Below are positions 45,401 through 55,591 of a stretch of DNA of 64,000 bases, one piece after another. Position numbers and translations under genes: made by a program. The notes beneath the pieces were generated by a model, which was not told where the DNA came from, made no database searches, and saw only the letters and a list, made by a program, of their open reading frames with translations. Location of the stretch: the NCBI GenBank assembly GCA_032158125.1, contig JASKOT010000049.1, positions 1 to 64,000 of the forward strand, given 5' to 3'. Position 1 is the first letter of the stretch, and every line of letters begins with the position of its first letter. This stretch comes from Papiliotrema nemorosa. Its lineage: Eukaryota > Basidiomycota > Tremellomycetes > Tremellales > Rhynchogastremaceae.

Positions 45401-48400
45401 TACCGTCCTGGGTCCAGGCTTGCTCCTTTGTTTTTCCGTCTGATTCAGGAGACCTTTTCTTCTTTGACTTGGTCCGTTGAGATATCCCTTGTGACGGTGC
45501 GGCGGACGCTTGATCTTGAGTGTTGGTCGGTGTGATGGGTGATACAGCATCTCTATCCGCTTGAGTGGCTGGAGGAAGGTTTTTGAACTCGTCCCCAAGC
45601 GGAGACACATCAACAGAACTTGCAAGATGTACGTTGTCTGCTCCGATCGGCTCAATGTAAGGTCGCTTGGCTTTGATCACCTCGTCTTTTTCCTCCTCGG
45701 CGATTGCATCAGTACCGCCCTTCAGTTTGTCAACCTTCTGCCTATGGGCTTGACGTGAGGGATCGTTCCGACTCAAGGGTTTAGACGACTTTGCAATCCC
45801 ATCCTGAATGGATGCAGAATCAACCTTGAATGTCTTGTTTGGATCAATTGCAGATTGCGCTTGCAATGCTCTTGCGCCCTTTGGACTTGTTTCCATCTTG
45901 ACAAAGTCATCGTCGTGCTCACTGGTTGGAAGGAGAACATTGTTGTATGCTGTATTGGAAGCTGAGTCTTCACTAAACTCATCATCACTGTCTGCTGGCA
46001 AAGCAACCTTGTCTGCTTCTTGTTCCTCCCATGTTGCAGCATTTGCTCTTTGACCCTTCCTCTCTTTGTTATATGCCATGTTGGACCCAATCGTGTTTGA
46101 ATCTTTGAGCATTTGCACCTTGAAGTCTTCTCTGTTCAACTTATGGAGCTTCCCTAGTCTCTCCCTGCCCAAAGCCTCAGAGGCATCAGTCTTGGTAAAC
46201 AAACCGTCTCCCAGAGATTTTGTGTTGTCGGTGTCTCTGCCAAGAGCAGAAGGAGGGGCTTCACTATTCTCTTGGACAGATGGTTGTGGAGCCTGTGGCA
46301 GGTCTTCTCGGAATTTTGAGTGCCTCTTAGTATCCTTCTGTGCCGTTTTCTTCAAAGTTTCCAAACCTTGCAACATTCCCACAGGATCAGCTGCCGATTT
46401 ACTTGTGGATTGCTGCTCTGAAAATGCACTTGACTCAGGTGACATCTTGGCTTTAAGGTCTTCTTCCTTTTTGACGCTTTCTTTGGCTCTCTGAGACTTG
46501 GTCAGCGTAGGTTGCATATGGCCCTGCTGTGTTCTGTGATTCACCAGTTCTTTTTTCAGTCTGGCTGCCTCCATGTCAAATTTGTCATCTGGATTTGGGT
46601 GATTCTGCTTTTCATCCTGGTTGATGTATTGTTCTTCTGCATCTTGCACTTTCTGCTTGGCTTCTTCAGATACTGAACCTTAGCAAAGTAGCAACTAGCA
46701 GGAATCATAACTCACAAACATCAGGAGCGCAGGAGTCCAGTCCTTTTTGCTCTGCTTCCTCGAGTGCATTGTAATTTGGCCCTTGGTCTCCCTCTTCAAG
46801 CAAGCTTTGTGTCTTCTTGTGGCCCACTGCTTGCTGTAATTATGTCAGTGATGGTTCTCAAGGCTCAACAGCAACATGCCTTGGCCTTGCGCCTTTTTGC
46901 AGCCTCCATGTCATACCCTTCATCTGCGTTGGGATGTTCCGGTGTTTGGTCCTGATTGAGATATGCATCCTCTGCATCTTGGACTTTTTGCATTGCCTTT
47001 TCAGACACTGTACCTTCAGCTCAAATCACTTTGGCCTCTGATTTGAGGAAACACACAAACTCCAGGAGTTTGAGCATCCAGTCTCTTCTGCTCTTCCTCA
47101 TTCTCCTTATTTTCCCTTGTCTTCTCTTGCAATCTTTCTTTCTCTGCCTCCTCTTTTGCTCTTTTGGTTTTGATATCTAAGGTCATCTTAGGCTCACAAC
47201 AAAGAGGAAATTCTCACCAGTCTGAATCTTGTTTACGTTCCGTACTCTCTGAGGTCTCCTTGATCTGCTCTTTTCATACTCTTCATCTACGTCAGAATCT
47301 GATTCTTCAGGTTCATCTTCCACTTCATCCAGAGTGGCCCTCTTGCTCTGTGCCTTGGCTTGAGAAGCAGGAGGTCCAGCAGACGTGACTGCATCAGCAA
47401 GTACACTCTCCTGCCTAACAGTTTCTCTGTTATCCTGCTGTCTTGTCCTCTTTGTGTCATCTTCATAGTTAGCGCCAAATGCCCAGGTAGACTTTTAAAT
47501 GTCAAGACCAACCTTCTGACTCAAACTCAAGGGGGTTACGTGCCAAATCATCCATTGTATCTAGTCCACCATTCTCCCTTGCTAACTCTTCTCTTGCAGC
47601 AATGGCAGATGCAGGAGTGGGAGGTTGCTCCTCCTCCACGTTCACCTTGCTTCTCTTGTTCCTCTTTTTCAGCCCAAAGGTTCCACCTGACTCCTTGTCT
47701 CTTTTTGAATCATCCTCGCTGACTTCTGTACTTTCATCCCCACTATTCTCTTGGTCAATGGTCTCTACTTGGCTGTTGCCCAGGTGCAGACCATCAGGCT
47801 TTTGCTTTGACTTCCTTGACTTGAGTGAGGCCGCAGCTGTCATCTCTTCATCTACATCTTCATCCTTTTCACCATCATCTACTTTTGTTTTGTCTTTCTT
47901 TTTTCTTTCAAGAGGATTTTTATCCCCTTTTTTGGGTGTCTTCCCCTTTGTCTGCATGAAAACATCTTCCTCTTCCTCAGAATCCCTGTCATCCCCGTCC
48001 CCATTTGCAGTCTGCCTTGGGCGTCCTTTGGTTGATTGTGCATTCCACTTGTAACCACCATCCCAGCCTTCTTGTTCTGCTGCCCTCAGATCCCTCTGAT
48101 ACTGCATTGACTGCTGTGCATGCTCTTCCAGTCGCTGATCATACTGCGCTCTTGATTCCTGTGGCTGTCTTATGGGGGGTGGTGGAGGAGGCGCAAGATT
48201 GTTATATTGTTGTTGCTGAACACGCAGAGGAGGCGGTTGATGGAGCTGATAATCTCCATATTCATCCCATGTCTCATAATCCTGCGCTTGTTGACGTTGC
48301 GGTCGTCTCAATGGAGCATTTTGACGTTGTGGTTGTGCCATCTCTGGCGTGTCTGCCATTTGCTCTCTTCTGCGTTGCGATTTGGCGTTTGACTTAGGAT

Positions 48401-50571
48401 CAACGAGATCATCTTCTGCTTGGTAGTCATCGTCAGCGTCATCTGCCTCGACTCGTGCTGCTTTCTTCTGCTTGTTTGACTTTGCTCTGGCCGGTGCAGG
48501 TCCATCTTCCGGCACATCTCTTGTTTTCGCTTTGCGCGGGGCTTTGGAGGGTCCAACCGCCCCGTCGTCAGAGTCTTCGACCTCTTGTCCATGATCTCGA
48601 ACCCTAGTCTTCTTCTTTCGTACTTTGACATCCTCACTGAGGCTGGTCCTTCGTCTAGCACTGGCATTGTCATCTTTATCCTTGACTTTCGTCTTCTTCT
48701 TGACCTTGCGTATAACACCAGCATCATCCACTTCGCTGACCTCGTCATATGCCGAGTCCGACTCTTCGCCCTTCACTTTTGTCTTGTCCCTCTTCTTCAG
48801 CTTTGTCTTATCTTTCGCTTTGGCATCCTCCTCCGAGCCGTCCTCCACCTTTGCCTTCTTCTTCTTTTTCCTTTTGACTTCCTTTCCATCGTCCAAAACA
48901 ACCTCTTCTTCAGATGACGAGACGGCAACTTTCTCCTTGTCTTTCTTGGCTTTGTCTTTCTTTTTCACCGTCGCTGCCTTCTCGTCCCCAGACCCCTTGC
49001 TTTCATTCGTCTTCTTCTTCTTCTTTTTGACTTTCCTACCGTCTTCGATGACTTCCTCCTCTGAGCTAGATGCCGCTACCTCCTCCTTTCCCTTCTTCGC
49101 CTTGTCTTTCTTCTTGACAGTCGCTGGCGCGTCGTCCTCTACGCTCAGCCTTCTCCCCTTCTGTTCTTTCCCCCGTTTCACTTCTTTTTCCTTCTCCTTC
49201 TCCTTGATCGGAGAGACCTCATCGACGACGGCTGCTTTTGTCTTCTTTACCTTGGCTTTGGCTGGTTCGATTTCCTCCTCCACATCGACCGTCTTCTCCG
49301 ACATGATTTCGACCTCTTTCACCTGTCCAGTCACCGGATCCCTGACCCATATTTTCTCCTTCTCCTTCCTGACCTTCTCTTTTTTCGTCTTCTGCTCTTC
49401 GGGTGAATCCACTTTCACCTTGGTTTGACGTTGCTTCACTTTCTCAGCCTCCCGCGCTGCTTTACGGAGCGCCTCAGCTTCAGCTGCCGCGTGACCAGCT
49501 CGGGCGGAAAGAGGGGCCGGTATGGGGTCTTTGACGTCCACGGGAACTTTTACCTTACCGGGGTAAATGTAGTCTGGCTTGACGTGCACACCACCCTGAT
49601 TGTCAGCATCTCCATAAGCTATCGGGCCACTTTCGTACGGGGGTTAGGGGTATTCTTGTACCGCCCGGAGCCAGTACCTCGCTTGATGGGACCCAGTATG
49701 GATTTGCAAACTGGACATGATCAGCCTTGGTCTTGGAAGATTCGACAGTGCTTACCATTGGTGACGGAGCTGGATGACCCGAGTCTACCCTACTTGGCGA
49801 GACCGTCTCCTCTGATCGCAATTTCTCCAATACTCTGGGGTTATGTCCCCCTGTCAGAGGTTGTTCTCCCGGCTTAGGCACTGGTCGACCGATCGGGTCT
49901 CGTCCCGTAGGCCAAGGGACGTACGGGAATGCAGAATGGTACGGTGCAGCGCTGACTGGAACTCCTGCTCGAATCTCGCCAGGTGTAGCTTGCGTATACA
50001 TCCTAGGCACATACGGCGTCACAGGCTCTGGTTCCAGACCTTGGCTGTGCAGATTGGTAAAGTACGGAGCCTGTGGTGTACCTGGTTGAGACCCCGGGAT
50101 GTTGAGACGGACAGGTCGGCCATCTGGGCCAATATGTGTCACGCCAATCTCGACATTCTTTGGTCCTTGACGAGGATCAAAATGGACGGTGGCACTGTTC
50201 CCACCCGGTAAATGGGCGGTCATGGAATCATGGTCTCGTCGTGGGGGTACGCCTGTGCCTGCTCCACCGCCACCAGGCGGGCCGCGATCGCGTGGTTCTT
50301 CGTCTCTTGGCGGTCGGCTAGAGTCAGGAGGGATGGTCGCTGGTGTTGCAGGTGCGGAAGTCGCGGGAGGTGGACCTGCCGGAGCAGCAGTAGGGGGAGC
50401 GCTAGCCGCCGCTGGCGTGGGAGCTGGCAGTGCATCGCTAACGGATCCGGTTCCAGGAAGCCAGCCCTTGATATGTAGCACAGAGAGAAGTAAGACGCCG
50501 AGGAGGATGCCAACTAGCGTGACGGCCTCCCAAAACGCCTTGTTGGGATTCGTGCTGGGCTGGTTGACCAT
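42487..50571 (-). CDS. Very large Lys/Glu-rich multi-membrane-span protein
   Basis: A chain of exons on one strand spans about 8.1 kb and would encode roughly 2,400-2,500 aa. Start at MVNQPSTNPNK (50571), in a CACCATGG context, rather than the Met at 50637. Residues 11-40 hold one membrane span (AVTLVGILLGVLLLSVL). A Pro-rich region follows (to 49678), then intron 49595-49677, then a very long Lys/Glu/Ser-rich region (49594-45200) with tandem repeats and probable coiled coil. The last exon (42487-45171) continues this and ends in five or so membrane spans (SLLTLATVVLWM, ALLNLFMIVGVLLTGIFLSL, FLFALQGVITLLLL, ALVMLGSIIGVCIFALTVGWYAL, ILIVFVLPIGWSLLVVW). I recognise no family. Topology suggests a membrane tether with a long cytosolic charged arm. 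The middle third is strongly CpG-poor. Whether it is one transcript needs RNA evidence. Confidence 0.6.
45790..48120. other. CpG-depleted segment within the large gene
   Basis: By hand count roughly 30 CpG occur in about 2.3 kb, with many 60-base lines having none, whereas flanking lines typically carry 3-6 each. The change is abrupt near 45780 and 48130 and covers both exons and introns. Confidence 0.7.
46548..47098 (-). repeat. Tandem exon duplication inside the large gene
   Basis: Two consecutive exon pairs encode related protein units about 338 bp apart. Each has a short exon ending in EEEQKRLDAQTPGV or EEAEQKGLDSCAPDV, followed by an exon starting VSEKAMQKVQDAEDAYLNQD or VSEEAKQKVQDAEEQYINQD and ending DMEAA. 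Exon borders and phases correspond, which indicates duplication of a genomic block including introns. Confidence 0.7.
48860..49134 (-). repeat. Tandem charged repeat inside the large gene
   Basis: Two adjacent protein repeats of about 50 residues share ATVKKKDKAKK, then SSSEEEV, then a KKKKKK-type basic run (GRKVKKKKKK and GKEVKRKKKKK). The alternating acidic/serine and basic blocks look like casein-kinase-2-type phosphorylation targets next to basic patches. Confidence 0.65.
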
Positions 50572-50952
50572 GGTGAGCGGGACCGGGAAGGTTGAGGGCG
50601 TAGGGGCAGAGGATTTCACAAAATGAGTAGACAACACGAGCCCCCTCAGTAATGTCAGTTGAAGTGGAGTCTAGTCTGAAAGGATGTACAAAGTGGCATG
50701 AAAGGGTGGTGTCGAGAGGGCAAAAAGGATGTCAGTCTCAGGCTCAAATATGCGGTGATCAAGGTCCGGATAGGCGCCTTGCCTGGGACCATTCTAGATT
50801 GTAGACGTCTCTGTCATCGTCATGGTAGATCGTGTGCTGACAGTATAATACCTGTTGCCAGGCCTGCGACAAAACTCTACGACATAGAGGACTACTGTTC
50901 GTCAACTGGAAAAGCGGTCACCAACTCACCTTATACAATACATTTCCTTGGT

Positions 50953-51900
50953 TCAACCCCCCTCCGTCTCTGTGCTTTCGAGCGATACGTCCAGCTTGGC
51001 ATGATGAGGAATCTCTTCATCTGCCCAGAGCAGTTGATGTCGGTCATCCATTCTTTTCTGGACACTCCGAACTGCAGCCTCTTCGCCCCTCAACACCATC
51101 TTCGCCCTCGGTACCGGTCTCTCCCCGTCCGCTACACACGCCAGACACTTTGTATACAGGTCACTTCCAAACGTCTCGTTTGACACACATTCACAGTTTG
51201 GTACGTCGTACACATTCTCCACGCCTAAAACAGCTAACGCGTCATCCGTGTGTATTTGCCCCCATTCCACGCGTTCCAGTTCCGGCCAGTGGTCCTTGAG
51301 GCTTTGGAAGAAGTGGCTTCTATCGGCTTTGGCCGACAAGAAGTAGGTGTGCATCTCTCGATATGCCGTGCAGCCTCCATTGAGGCTTGGACGGATGATT
51401 CGAAGGTATTGAGGTCGCGCCATGCGGCGTATGGACTGATAGACCTTTAATGCGGATTTGCTATTGTTGTACGAAGCCGAAGGGACCCGCGTGGGTAGAC
51501 TCTTGATTGCATTCGAGTGAATGAACACCGTGTGACAATTGGGGAACAGATGCTCTCGAGGCATATACTCGGCAAGCGACGTGATGAGCGAGGCTGACTG
51601 TGACGAAGGCGGGCAATCCAATCGGATTGAGCGAACGAGCGAAAACGTGTTGTCCCTGTTGATACCTCGCGAATGATCATCGGAGGTGACCGATGAGATA
51701 CGAGGGGATCTCATGGACGTGAGCAAGCGCCGGAGAATTTCATCGGTGTGAAAGACCAAAGACCTGTAGAGGATCGGTGCGACTGTATCATAAGTTGTCC
51801 TATTGAGTACGAGTAAATTCGCCGCGCTGCTCAGTGCCTGACTGTCGACCATATGCTGCACGATGCCCGGGATAAGATCTGTCGATAAATACGCCGGCAT
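50953..51900 (-). CDS. F-box-like protein, single exon
   Basis: An intronless ORF of 315 aa, starting MPAYLSTDLIPGIVQHM. The first 50 residues (LIPGIVQHMVDSQALSSAAN, then NRTTYDTVAPILYRSL) have the spacing of a basidiomycete F-box-like domain. The rest is a divergent region without clear LRR periodicity and a Cys-containing segment (PNCECVSNETF, TKCLACVADG). Such orphan F-box-like proteins are numerous in Tremellales; presumably it is a substrate adaptor in an SCF ubiquitin ligase, but the domain call rests on pattern only. Confidence 0.6.
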   Translation of the reverse strand: MPAYLSTDLIPGIVQHMVDSQALSSAANLLVLNRTTYDTVAPILYRSLVFHTDEILRRLLTSMRSPRISSVTSDDHSRGINRDNTFSLVRSIRLDCPPSSQSASLITSLAEYMPREHLFPNCHTVFIHSNAIKSLPTRVPSASYNNSKSALKVYQSIRRMARPQYLRIIRPSLNGGCTAYREMHTYFLSAKADRSHFFQSLKDHWPELERVEWGQIHTDDALAVLGVENVYDVPNCECVSNETFGSDLYTKCLACVADGERPVPRAKMVLRGEEAAVRSVQKRMDDRHQLLWADEEIPHHAKLDVSLESTETEGG

Positions 51901-52210
51901 ATTTCGCTAGATCTAGCCCATTGCTGGATCGCCGAGGGACGAGATGGAGACATGCAGAGGATAACGTTGAAGATGCGAGACGAGGTATAAATAGGCGCGT
52001 CAAATATACTATGATCGGCTCATTTCGCCACCCATTGGGCGCGCCTATTCATCGGAGATGTCCTATAGGGGGGTTTCCTGTTTTGGACCCATGTGCTGAC
52101 ATCGCAGGTCATACCTTTGAAATCTCGTCGAGATATATCATCGATGCAGGTCTCTTGATTCTCAGCTTATCCCCACGTCTACCAGTAGTAGCCCTCGCCA
52201 ATCAGCAGTC

Positions 52211-54915
52211 ATGTCGAGGACGACAGACGACGAAGCAGCACCCAAAGTCCACGAGCCTTCGGCGGTCCCACCGTATATTCGACATACTCGTCGGGCTCAT
52301 TCTGCGTCATCGGTCAAGAGCAACAGTTCCACTCGATCTCATCCTCACCCCCAGAACGAGCACGTTCCTATCGCTACAGGTATCACCACTGTCATTGGTA
52401 CCGCCGAGCCCCTTGTCGAGACCGAGATCGAGATTCGACATGACGATGACGATGCGCACAGTGAAGCTGATGACAATGTGGATTGGGACGAGATAAGGAC
52501 TCGAGCTCACGAAGGCATTCCAGCTTGGAGACGACCTCGACCTGCGTGGATCTATCCTTTCTTGTTTGGAACGGCATTCTCACTGGGAATGAGTAGTGCC
52601 CCCAAGACAGAGCTCTTTATCAATCTTACCTGTCTGGTACATCCTCCTCGGCAGCCTTCCAGCGCAGCCGTTTTGAATCATTACGATTATGCTAGCATCC
52701 ACGCTGTCGACTCGCGATACTCTCCCACTTACCAAACCATCACCCAAGCGCCGATTAATGCATCTCTACCGGACTCGAACTCACCCCAAGACCCCACGAT
52801 CGGCGGGGAAATGCCCAGATCGGCAGCGGACAAGTGGTTCTTAAAGCTACAGAAGGACATTTACGATTGGCAAGTGGCTCATCCAGAACCTGAGCACAAC
52901 GGGCGACACTCGCAAATCAGCACCTCTCCAACTTCGACTGCGACCTATAAACTACCGCCAGGTCCTCTACCTCAGCCCACCATGTCGCCCGATAAGCCAC
53001 CTTCTTCGCCCCCCTTGCCCAACAAAGACCCCCAGCAAGGTAGCGAACACGGTAGCGAGCACCCTCCTTTCCACGCTATTGACCCTGCGCAATGCAAAAA
53101 GGACTCGACAGTCCAGGCGGCCGCTGCTAAGCTCACCATGGGTTGGTCACACTTTCTGCGTCGATGAAAAGACATCTCGCTCACGCGCAGCTTTGACCAT
53201 CACACTGGGTGTCCTTTCCGCCTTGACCACGGGATACTGGGGTAAGATGAGTGACAAGATCGGCCGAACCAAAATTATGGCCATCGTCGAGCTCGGGCTC
53301 TTCGTAGGGTGAGCTCGTTTCGGCAATCAGACGTTCTGTGTTTGACAGTGCAGCCAAGTGTCATTCATCCTGGTCGCCTCCTTTCCGTATCTCGCCCCTG
53401 GCGGATATCGATCACTCATTATCCAGCCCATCCTTGAAGGGTGCCTCGGAGGGACAGCATGTCTCCTAGCGACCGTCTATGCGTACATCTCAGACATCAC
53501 CCCTGACGGATCCCGAGCCGGGGCGTTTGCTCGGTTGATGGGGATTTTGATGACTGGATTTGCGGCCGGACCCATGGTTGGCGCCATGCTTATCAAGGCC
53601 ACGGATAACATGTGAGATATTTTGTGTCGATCAATGTGCTGATCAGCAGCATGGTGCCATTCTATATCGACGCGACGGTGCACGCAGTCTGGCCCATCCT
53701 AATCCTCCTCCTCCTACCCGAATCACTCTCCAAAGAAGCTCGGGCTCATCTCGCCAAGCAATCTGAGAAAGCCGCGGAGTCTGCTCGACGAAAGGACGCG
53801 CTGCAAAGGGAATGGGAGAACGAGCATTCAGTCACTCCTCATGACGACGATCCCGCCGCATCAGGATGGAGCAGGATCTCCAATCCGGGTCATTCGAGAA
53901 GACGAAGACGATTCGTGGGCAGAATTACAAGGTTCAGCAAGACGATGTTTCATTTCCTGGAGCCACTCACCGTTTTCGCACCGCATGAGAGGTTGGATGG
54001 CGGAAGGGGAAAGGACTGGAACCTCACCCTCGTAGCGATTGCCATCTTGGCGGCCTCTATGAACATGGTATGACACATGCGGATTATCCAGTTGCGAGTA
54101 GCATCGCTGATGATCTAGGGTATATTGCTTGTCAAAGTACAGTATGCAGTCTACGCATACGGCTGGACGACAACTCAGGTATGTCGCTTTGTGTGCAACA
54201 TAAGATCTATCCTGACTTGTGCAGCTTGGCCCGTACTTGTCGATATCCGGCTTCTCTCGAGGATTCGTGCTCATCGTCCTTCTACCTCGTGAGTGACTAC
54301 AACACCAATCTCCATAGCCATCATACTGGTGCACATTTCCTCAAGGCTGATCAACTCGCAGTTGTTATCAAATTTATCAAAGCCAAGTTCTTCTCTGAAC
54401 CATCACCCGAGACCTCCCCCGATACAACCCCCAGTTCTGCTCCTCCCCCAACCGCCTCTCTCGACCTCATCACCGTTCGCACGTCGCTCACAATGGAAAT
54501 GACCGGTCTTACTCTTCTCTCACTCAACTTTGGTCCGACGGCGTTCGTCTTGATCACCCTCTGGATCACCTTGGGTTCCGGTACGACACCCGCACTCAAC
54601 TCCCTTGCCTTAGGACTCTTACCCGATAAGAGTTCAAGTGGAAAATTGTTTGGCGCTTTGTCCGTGTTGCACGCGATAGGATCAACGTTGTTATCGCCTA
54701 TCCTTTTTGGAGAAATTTTCGCAGCTACTGTCGGTATCTACGCTCCTACGATTTTCGCAGTAGGGGCGTTCCTCCCCGCGAGTGCCTTGTTGGTCTTGTC
54801 GTTTGTGCGACTCGGTCGAGCTCCCGAACTTACTGGTGAGAGCGCGATCGAAGGCGTTGGGCAAACTCGACCGACCTCCCCGCGGAAGCTTAGGTCGGCT
54901 TCTCCCAGAGGCTAA
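52211..54915 (+). CDS. MFS transporter, TetA/DHA1-like, with long loops
   Basis: Start at MSRTTDDEAAPK. An N-terminal acidic, disordered tail of about 110 residues precedes span 1 (IYPFLFGTAFSLGMSSAPKT). A large loop of about 170 residues, rich in Pro/Ser/His, separates it from span 2, reached through an intron near 53142-53190. Landmarks are the MFS loop motif GYWGKMSDKIGRTKIMA, then ISDITPDGSRAGAFARLMG and GPMVGAMLI (span 5 region). A central loop of about 110 residues has a charged helix (LAKQSEKAAESARRKDALQ). Later spans are split by several short introns (54060-54360), and the final exon ends FVRLGRAPELTGESAIEG plus a basic tail at 54915. The pattern is that of proton antiporters of the tetracycline-resistance type in fungi. 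Substrate unknown. Confidence 0.8.
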
Positions 54916-55591
54916 GCGCGGCGCAGCCTAGGGCTGGACGGATCTCCTTTACTGAAATGTATGTTAGTGAGCTGTATCCTGGAATCTAGTTACGAGTATG
55001 TAGTCTTTATACACGGTATTGTTGGAAGGAATCAGAAATATAATTATAGTGGTCCCCTTTTCAGTTTGTTCGTCGATGATATACTTCTCCCCTACCCGAC
55101 TGATATACGGCCTGCCTATGGCAACTGCCGAGTACCTGATACGAACAACATTTGCATCGCACAACAGGTCTGCCCTTCTCGTTCTCCCCGCCGCTGGCAG
55201 GCTTATTGGCAGGCTCATACCCGTCACCTGGCGCGCCTCCTTTTATTTCGCACTCCAAGCACTTTGACATATATGTCCACCCCGCAGTAAGGAGCTACGT
55301 TGTCAAAGGAACTCCCGGGCGATACGCGTCGCAATAAGACTGGTGGAGGTGGCATGGGGTCTACGGACAAGGGACATTGAAGGGCCAGACGTCAATGTGC
55401 TGCTCAATGCTTGTGATAACTCGGCACTCGTATGGTGTGAGACATCCTATCTTTCATAGCGCCGGTGGTCCCAGTCATTTGAGTTGATCTCGACCCCACG
55501 CTCTTTCAATCTGTCCGTCATCGTGTTACCGTCTCCGCTCATCTATCTGGCTACACAATAGCGGCGGAACTCGTTTCGACCCAAATCAGCT
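54916..55591. other. Tandem intergenic region, promoter of the next gene
   Basis: About 675 bp between two plus-strand genes. Only short ORFs are seen. An AT-rich patch lies near 55030-55050. Confidence 0.4.

Noticed and set aside
48625..49428. Plus-strand 267-aa Ser/Phe/Leu-rich ORF resembling a membrane protein
   Set aside because: It is the reverse-complement reading of Lys/Glu-rich codons in the large gene (AAG/GAG become CTT/CTC), which always looks Phe/Leu/Ser-rich.
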